From: Begonia masoniana
Lineage: Eukaryota; Streptophyta; Magnoliopsida; Cucurbitales; Begoniaceae
NCBI GenBank assembly: GCA_022432975.1
Contig: CM039508.1
Span: 50,495,646-50,559,645, forward strand
DNA length: 64,000 bases
Direction of reading: 5' to 3'
Shown here: piece by piece, positions 56,537 to 64,000 of the stretch
Numbering within the stretch: position 1 is the first letter of the stretch
Layout of the letters: each line of letters begins with the position of its first letter
Notes under the pieces: model-generated
What the model was told of the DNA's origin: nothing
Seen by the model: only the letters and a program-made list of their open reading frames with translations
The model's database searches: none
Made by a program: the position numbers and the translations under genes

Positions 56537-59500
56537 TTATAGGGATTCTGGATTAGTTGATGGTCTAATGATCGAGGGCATTGGCTTTCTCACCTCGCAC
56601 CTGTTTATCAATGAAGTCTTTGGCGTGATTGACATTTTATTTATTGCCAAATCAAACTCGTCGAGGTCAATTTCATAATCCCCAAAGCTTGGACCCGTTT
56701 CGTTTTCCTCCTCGTCATCATCGGTTCTACCGCTACATTCTTCATCATTATCATCGTATGTTGGCCTGACCATGGACCAAGAAATGTAATATGGCCGAAT
56801 AAATTTGTCGCTTCTTCTAAGTAAGCATGGATCAAAAGGAAAGAACATGTCGAGCCTTTCTGTTCCGCCAAACGCCTTTGAAAGTTCAGACTCGATCAAT
56901 TCGCTACAAATGAGCGATTCTGATGAGGTGAAAATATGAGCCGCCTTAGTCTGCCGGAGAAATTCATCAACTACTGAAGGTAAACACACCTGTTTGTAAA
57001 CCAATCCATTAGTCCTCAATATATTCCAAACATCAAGGTTTGAAAGCTATTCATAATTAATCACACATTTTAAAATCTTAATAGCTAAATTGAAATTGAT
57101 TTAATTGATTTTTAAAATTTATTGTCCCGTGAATGCCTACTTCAACTAAGCATTTTTTTGATTTGATAGTACTTTAAAATTACCACAGCTTCCAAAAGAT
57201 TCAGTAACTAGAATTACATTAATTTAATCACTTGGACAAATATCAAATGTCAAAAAAAAAAAAAATCAATAATCAGGTTCTTACCTTCAGTGGACTTAAT
57301 CTGTGTGTCAAAACTTGACCAATGGGCATGTGTAGGAGCTCTGATTTGAATCGAGGAACATCAATCATAGATCTCATCCGAAAGCAGAGGACATACATAA
57401 TTGCCTGTTGGGCCAAAAAATGTCAAGTCGGATTTTCAAATAAGTAAACGAAATTGAGATGATAATAATTTTTCATCGTAGTAAAATAAAGTGTATGAGA
57501 ACTTCTTTCCTTGGAAAGCACCTCAACAAAAAATTAGAATAGAAATGGCTGAAAAAGTGTCGCAGAATTCAATGCAAAACATATATGCAGAATACACAAG
57601 ACAGCATTCTAGGACAATTTTTTTTTCCAAGAAGCAGAAAGTATACTAAAAAGAAAAGGATAGAGAATAATGAATTGTCCGCATTAGTGAGAAGATACAA
57701 TCCAGTAGATCTTATTCCTTTCTATTTGGAAGCATAAGCTCGTTTTCCAATCAAAAACTTAATTTTGCTCCACAGGTTATGCACTTCATTTATTCTTGCA
57801 CAACAAATCCTGAGGAAATATTAAATTTCTTGTATTACATTTAAAAACCTTTAAATAATGGTTCAACAATCCATCATGCAAAACTCTACTCACGGCAACA
57901 ACAATGGATGCCATGGCCACAGGTGGTGACTGATATAAATGGCATCAAGAAATTAGATGAAAAAGATTATGATGGATAAAGCCTAAAGCAAAAAAAAAAA
58001 AAAAAAAAAGAAGCTTAATCAATTGGTGGCAGTTGTTCTTTCTTGAAAAAAATGACTTAAAAGAAATATTCGAAAACACGCCAGTCTAACATTTTTCAGC
58101 ATTTTTTATATTAGTATTTCATATCCATTTTGACAGTATTGATGGATTGTATGACATAACAACTAGTATTCATCCACTAAAAAGAGAACCCTTCGAACCA
58201 AGCTTACTTGTGTAATCATCTTGCAGCAAGTAATTAAAGCAATTCATATTACTAGAAGTAAAACAAGAAACATAGAATCCATTGTTAAGATTAATATAGT
58301 ATATCATAAGTCTTCTAGCCTATCAAATGACTTATAATTGTGCATAGAAAAGTTTATATAAATAAAGAGCATACCTGGCATCCAGAATAAAAACTTTATG
58401 ATTTTCTGGGGTTACGTCACCATTATGTGTTTTGCAATATTCCAAACACCAATCCACTAATCTGAAATCACATAGACCACAAATAGCTTAGATAAGCTTA
58501 AAAATCCTTATTTTACCCCTTTTATCTACCTCTATTTGTTTCTCAACTTATATCCACATAGCTTAGTTCAAAAAATAAAGAAATAACAGAGATCTAGGTA
58601 TGTTCAAGTACCTTTTCAATATACCAGTAACTACTGAAGTAGACAGAAACTTTCCACGAGACAAATAACTAGCAAGATATGCCACAGCACTCATCCTGCA
58701 TAAACCGAAAAGGGAATAAGAAATAGTTCCAAAGTTCATCAACAAGATCAACATTAAAAGTCCTCCTAAGAAGCTTAGAAACCAATTTATCAACATGAAC
58801 ATAGTTTTCTTCACAAGAACAAAAATGTAACTAAAAAAACAAGCCTGTAGTCCCCTTTCCAAGGGGACAGAGAATAAAAAAATTATTAGGGAGCTTCTGA
58901 AAAAGTGAAAGGAATAAAACCTTATTATTCTTAATGAATGACGGTTTCAGAAAGAATACAACTTTGTTGTCATCTCTCGAGAAAATACATGATAATGCCT
59001 TGGGTGCTTAGAAATTAGTTATTGGTAGAAACTAAAATCAGGTGAATATAGGTTTATCATATTTTAAAGGAAAATTAAGACAAATCCATAAATATAATCA
59101 CAACATCATGCAAAGAAAATGATATTGAAAAGTGGAATAAAACATGGAAATCAGATTCAAAATTGCAAACATGGTAAGTGCTGGAACAATATTTACTAGT
59201 AGAACGATTCTCATTTGAGGGAGAGGAACAAATTGTGAAGCCTACACAGGTAATAAATGAAAATTATCACCGAAAAGCAATGTAGTTTATTTTAAATATT
59301 AAAAAATTATTTTTACCTTGTTTGAGGAGGATTAATACTGCAAAAAAATATATCCACTAGCTTCATCGCAAATCTGATGCCACAGTCGTCAGGATCTAAA
59401 GCACAAGCATAGAACAGCACAAACTGCAGAGAAAGAGGAACAGAAAGAGCATGTTACAAAATGGAAATCACCAACAGGCCTTACAAGAACTACAAATGCT

Positions 59501-62110
59501 AAATAAACAACAGCAACATAAGTCAAATAACATTCTCTTCAATACCTGAGCAAATTTAGACTTGTATGTGGTTAAGATAGTTTTCTGAAATGACTGGAGA
59601 AGTGTATCGAAGACCTAAACTCAATATGCCGTGAGTATAACAATATTAGCTATATTCAAGCCATGTACAAGCACATTAATTACATTAAAGGAATTTAAAG
59701 CTACCTCTGTCACACGCCCACTAACTTCACATGATTCAAGATGCTCAAAGGTCAAGGCCATTAGGCTATCTAATTTATCAGCAATTAAGTTTCCTTGCAA
59801 GCTTTTCCTATTGAGTTCTGCAGGAAACTGTTAGAAAAATCAAAACAAACATTAGAAAATCAGATTTTAGATAACCACTAAACCTTCCATGAAAACACTA
59901 GATGAGGAACCTATTTCAAACATAGATTGCCATGATAAAATAAGTCATCCCACAAAGATATTCATCCAGAATGTTGTTTTAAACCTTTCAATAAACCAAG
60001 ATTGACATATGCTTGTTCCTCCTTCACTACATTATAGTGTGAAGGTTACATTGGAAGAACCCTTTGAATCCAGCCAATGTTTTATAATTCTATTAAGACA
60101 CCGTTGAAATTAATAATCACTGCAAACAAAACTTCAAAATCTGAAAACGTTGGGACTTACGTGAAGAAAAAAGGAAGTCTAGATGATAACACTATGTTAC
60201 TTGGGACAATAACACAGTCAAATGCTTTCCAATTAATAATGTATTCTCGTAATTCTATTTCTTCGAATGAAACTTTCCTCTACTTATTTTTCTCCAAAAA
60301 ACAAAAAATAAGAATATTGTCTTCTCAGGATAAGAACAGGTAAGAATTCAATTAAATCGTATATGTGACAATGTATATTGTAAAAATGCTCAAACTAGTT
60401 ATCGAAGGCAAAAATTTTAAAAAAAGAAAAAAAAAATGATCCAAGTTCAATGACTAACACAGAAGAATATATTATATCATACCTCATAACCATCCATTGG
60501 AAATTCATCTTCACTCCCATCTGCATCTTCAAATTCCATCTCAAATATCCCTTTACCGAAGTTATCACTCAAGATATCATCCCATCCAATCTCCACCTAT
60601 AAAAGTGTTAAAACTTATATCCAATAATATGCAAATTCATTTAAATTTCAACCAGAAACTGATTGGGAAATATACATACTACTTACATCCAAATCAATAA
60701 GTTTATCAACCAGTGCCATTAAAATCTTTCTTCCAACAAATTCCCCCATTGCACCACCCTCTAATCTTAGCATGTTCTCCACATAAATCACCATCAACTA
60801 CAATGAAAAAGATGGTATGAAAAGCGAAATACGTACATAATTTCCAATAAATAAGTTTGAAATTTAAGCAACACTTCCAACAAAATAGAAACCAACAGCA
60901 CCAAGATAAATGATTTCTGGGTAATGGAATGAATATTGAACTTACGGGTTCCTTAACAAAAACACTTGGCATTCTTTGGCAAATTATAAACTCTAGTCGC
61001 AATGGGACAAGAGGCACAAGATCAGCAATGTCTTTTAAAGCAGAATGCACTCGGGAAAGGACTTGATCTTTTCTTTCAAGACCACGTGGTTGCTTCAATG
61101 TATCTATAAATGAGTGAGGTGGCACACAATTCCTTACCAGCATATCCAAACAAAAATCAACAAATTTTCCATTCAAAGCAGCCTGAAGTATCATACAGTA
61201 AATTCAATAAAATTCCACAGGAAAATCCTTAATAGAATCATAATAGATAATGACTGAAGATGCACAACATACCAAGGAAATAACTAGTTCCACAATTGCA
61301 TCCATTACATAAGCTCCATAGTTCCATAAGCTCATCTCAAATATCTGAAATAAAAAACTATAATAACGTACACAAACAAAACACAATAGGATGAAATTTC
61401 AACCATCATGAGCAACTTACTGCTACAATGAGAGACTCATGAAGTGTAGCATCTATGTAAGAAATTGCTCCATTTAGTGCCTTTAGACTAGTCTGTTAAA
61501 GTACACGATATAGATGATTCATCAGCAAATATTTAGATACAAACTAGTGAAACAAAAGATCAAAGGAGAAGGAAATACCACAAGCAAGGCCACCTCATCA
61601 AGGGTTAGATATTTTGTATGGTGCAAAACACCAACAAGTTGATTATATCTATCAGTATCACCCTGCATCGGCATAACCAAAGCTTTTTTCAAAATTTTGA
61701 TCATATAAGTAAAACCAAATAAAAGGGTGCATGTCATATTCAAAAAGGATTTTACTGCAAACTGGGAATTTCGCTCAATAATTGCTTTAAAGAAGTAACT
61801 GGCAAATTTTCTTCCCCACTTTAACTAGATTAATCTAGGAATTACCAACAGCGAATAGCAGAAGAAAACATAAATATTAGAAGGCAAGTAAAAGATATTA
61901 ATAAACAACGAAAAGTCACTTTATAAATAAAAAGAGACAGTTTCTATTTTCATTTTCAAACAAAATGGATAACAAATTTTATGTGTTACTCACATGTGAG
62001 ACAGAAGAAAGAGCCTCCTTGATATGATGAACTAACTCTGAATCACTGACGTTAGCATCTTCCATTTCCCAAATCTCAGTCTGGCTCCTCACAAAATCCA
62101 CTCCTCCCAT
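56537..62110 (-). CDS. RRN3: RRN3 / TIF-IA, RNA polymerase I initiation factor
   Basis: RRN3 binds RNA polymerase I and links it to the rDNA promoter factors in the nucleolus. Exons on the minus strand: 62110-61994, 61662-61579, 61492-61421, 61344-61273, 61182-60946, 60797-60687, 60596-60483, 59827-59705, 59614-59546, 59423-59317, 58695-58612, 58461-58375, 57404-57285, 56989-56537. Family landmarks are present: LKRLVDWCLEYC, AIMYVLCFRMRS, LSPLKVCLPSVVDEFL, MFFPFDPCLLRRSDKFI, RPYYISWSMVR, then an acidic tail. Summed exon length is 1850 bp, one short of a multiple of three. The shift lies in exon 12, where GTTTTTATTCTGG (T5, 58393-58389) would need T6 to give the expected F-Y-S-G-C-Q before AIMY. 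With that base the product would be 616 aa, the usual plant length. Either the gene is inactive or a base was lost in sequencing. Confidence 0.9.
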
Positions 62111-63323
62111 TATCAATTCCCCAAACCCTAATGCTTAACCACTGTGTCTGGGAGGTGAAAATAGTATTCAAACCTGTAAAGTTAAAGCGTGAATACAGAA
62201 ATCAGCGCACATATCTTATAAAAAAAATTATCAAGAACTCTAAACCAGATCATCAAAACAACAAAAGTGAAGTTACAATTATGGGGGAATAAAAAAAAAT
62301 TCTGCGTAAAAATTGTAACTTACAAACAATAAACACTAGCTCGATTCACAGATTAGAACATTAGCACTCTACAATAGAAACAGCACAGTCACCCGCCGAT
62401 TCTAACACAATTTATCGACCTGTGTAGATGAACCTCTGCTATCTTCAGTGTGTCTCCTTCAAGCTGTAACGTCTGACAATCACAGTCGAGATTCAAATGA
62501 GAAGAGAGACGACTCTTGGGAGGAAGGGATCCTCGAGACCAAGCTTCGATAGAGGAGGCTGGCTGCGCAAGAACAAGAGTTTAGGGCTGGGAGCATTATT
62601 TAAAAGGAGTTCGTTAAGTTCAGTTTTAGCTATTGGTTCAACATATGTTCAGCTCGCACCGGTCTTCTAACTTTCCTTCAACCCAAATCATCCGCTTCTT
62701 AAATTTTAGATCGAGTGGACCGAAAAATTTTAAGCCAGATAAAAACCGAATAAAATGGTCCCACTTTGATTCGATTCATTTAGTCCACGGTCTTTTGTTG
62801 AACCTTCATCAGTTTCATTACATCTTATATTTATTTCTAGGAAAAACTACTGAATATCCTCCCATAGTATAAGAGATAAACGCTGAACTCAGGGTTATTG
62901 ACGAATCAAACCTTTAACTAATTTTGTTAACAATTCAAACTATTAAAAATCTATCAAAATAAAACTTAGCGAGAGCTCGTTCTCTTATTTAATTTAAAAA
63001 AATCTGTTCTCGAGAACGAGAGTATGTTCTCGAGATTGGGCACTCGTTCCCGAGAGCCTTTTTTTTTTAATGTCGAGAACAACTCCCATTCCCGAGATTT
63101 TTAAAAATGCCGAGAACGAGCTCTCGATCTGCGCAATTATAAATGAGAACGGCCCACTCTCGCTACAAAACTCTAAATCCTCTCGACCTTCGATTGCTCG
63201 CCAACGATTTGTACCAAATCGACGACCATCCTCTCCTTAGAATCGCATTGTGACTCTTTCCAAGTGATTTGTCTTTGATTTTGTGAACCCTAAGGCAATC
63301 TCAACGTTATTTGATTTGGGTCG
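62111..63323. other. 5' flank of RRN3 and a repeat-rich spacer
   Basis: The first part (to about 62600) probably carries the RRN3 leader and promoter; a non-coding first exon is likely near 62440-62600. From 62960 to 63130 short palindromes of ctcgagaacgag and gttctcgag repeat (see findings). No gene supported in between. Confidence 0.45.
62960..63140. repeat. Cluster of ctcgag/gaacgag palindromic motifs
   Basis: About eight occurrences of cgagaac, gttctcgag, ctcgttc or cccgag within 180 bp, on both strands, including gttctcgagaacgagag at 63005-63021 (an inverted repeat) and gccgagaacgagctctcga near 63111. Confidence 0.6.
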
Positions 63324-63773
63324 ATGGGTTCATGGACTTTAATAGGTGATCATGAAGATTTAAATCCCAACATGGATGAGGATTCATACTCCAGATCTAT
63401 CGATGGGGAACTTCATGCATTTGATGATGAAGGCAATAATCTGGAACTAGACGCAGAAATAGAGGTGTTTTTGACGTCGGTAACTCTAGACGATGACCTT
63501 TGTTCTTTATGCACCTCAGATGATGCCGAGTGTGAAAGTTTTTACCCTGGTTTGGAGCTTGGGGACCCTGAATCTGCAACTTTATTGGGAGGAAAAAGAC
63601 TCCACCACACCGTCCCTAGCCGGCCACGAGCATATAATTGTCGACACTATGTGAGATCGAATCTCTGGGAAACAAAAAAGTTGTGTAATTTGGTAGATTT
63701 ATGTCGAGGAATACCGAAAGGCACTGGGAATATGCATAGAAGAAATTGTTTTGTGATTTTAGATTTTCCATAA
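63324..63773 (+). CDS. Hypothetical acidic protein at the right edge
   Basis: 149 codons from ATG 63324 (MGSWTLIGDHEDL) to TAA 63771-63773. The N-terminal two thirds are strongly acidic (DGELHAFDDEGNNLELDAEI, TLDDDLCSLCTSDDAECE); the last third is basic and cysteine-containing (RPRAYNCRHYVRSN). I recognise no family. It might be a first exon, a TE-borne gene linked to the palindromic repeats before it, or chance. An opposite-strand open frame (63966-63616) overlaps it and is not supported. Confidence 0.35.
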   Translation: MGSWTLIGDHEDLNPNMDEDSYSRSIDGELHAFDDEGNNLELDAEIEVFLTSVTLDDDLCSLCTSDDAECESFYPGLELGDPESATLLGGKRLHHTVPSRPRAYNCRHYVRSNLWETKKLCNLVDLCRGIPKGTGNMHRRNCFVILDFP

Positions 63774-64000
63774 AGACTTTATAGCCATGTTCTTCGTCGT
63801 TGCGGAAATACTGTATCGAAAAGGCAATAGCCATTGGAAGAAGGCAGTGAGGTGATAATGCATCTATGGCTGGCATGATTTGAACAAGATATGAATCGAT
63901 GATATGGATGGACCAGTCTAAAGGGAAATCAACGGCTTTAAATGGAAGCAATCCCCTTCTCATCACTTTTAGCGCTGAACCAGTGAATTCAGCTCATCTG

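Noticed and set aside
56641..56871. 76-aa minus frame in the RRN3 last exon
   Set aside because: Alternate-frame shadow of the conserved RRN3 C-terminus.
63616..63966. 116-aa minus frame at the right edge
   Set aside because: Overlaps the plus ORF, no recognised motif, and the window ends before context can be judged.

Overview
The window is nuclear DNA of a flowering plant, almost certainly a eudicot. I cannot name the species. Evidence: split genes with GT-AG introns encoding a MOM1-like silencing factor (a plant-specific family) and RRN3, a U2 snRNA gene with the plant upstream sequence element, LTR retrotransposons primed by initiator tRNA-Met, and a Mutator-like element (MULE).

Positions 1 to about 29545 are a stack of nested transposons. 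The outermost layer is a decayed MULE whose left end lies before the window. It holds a Transposase_32-type gene (+) and a MuDR-type transposase (-), both broken. A minus-strand Ty3/gypsy element (213-24542, TSD caagt) split the first of these. Its left LTR was later split by a second insertion (840-17897, TSD catat) that ends in 80-bp inverted copies of an LTR 3' end. Inside that lie a plus-strand gag-only element with 2.6-kb LTRs (1412-9718), a minus-strand element encoding a 927-aa gag-fusion protein (9719-15189), and 2.6 kb of a 12-bp minisatellite (15190-17802).

From 29.5 to 64 kb the DNA is genic. In order: a MOM1-like gene (+, 30860-48943, 19 inferred exons, one in-frame stop near the N-terminus), a U2 snRNA gene (-), a zinc-binding-family quinone oxidoreductase ending in SKL (-, 6 exons), a foldback MITE, an unrecognised broken gene (+), RRN3/TIF-IA (-, 14 exons, with an apparent 1-bp frameshift), and an unrecognised ORF at the right edge. 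No operon-like co-operation is expected between these genes. It is notable that a gene of the TE-silencing MOM1 family starts within about 1.3 kb of the end of a nested transposon block.

The items most worth follow-up are the 927-aa gag-fusion ORF of unknown function, the insertion bounded by two inverted LTR 3' ends, the hairpin array in the 2.6-kb LTR, and the conflict between nesting order and LTR divergence in the two inner elements. All exon borders were read by eye from splice signals and reading-frame phase.
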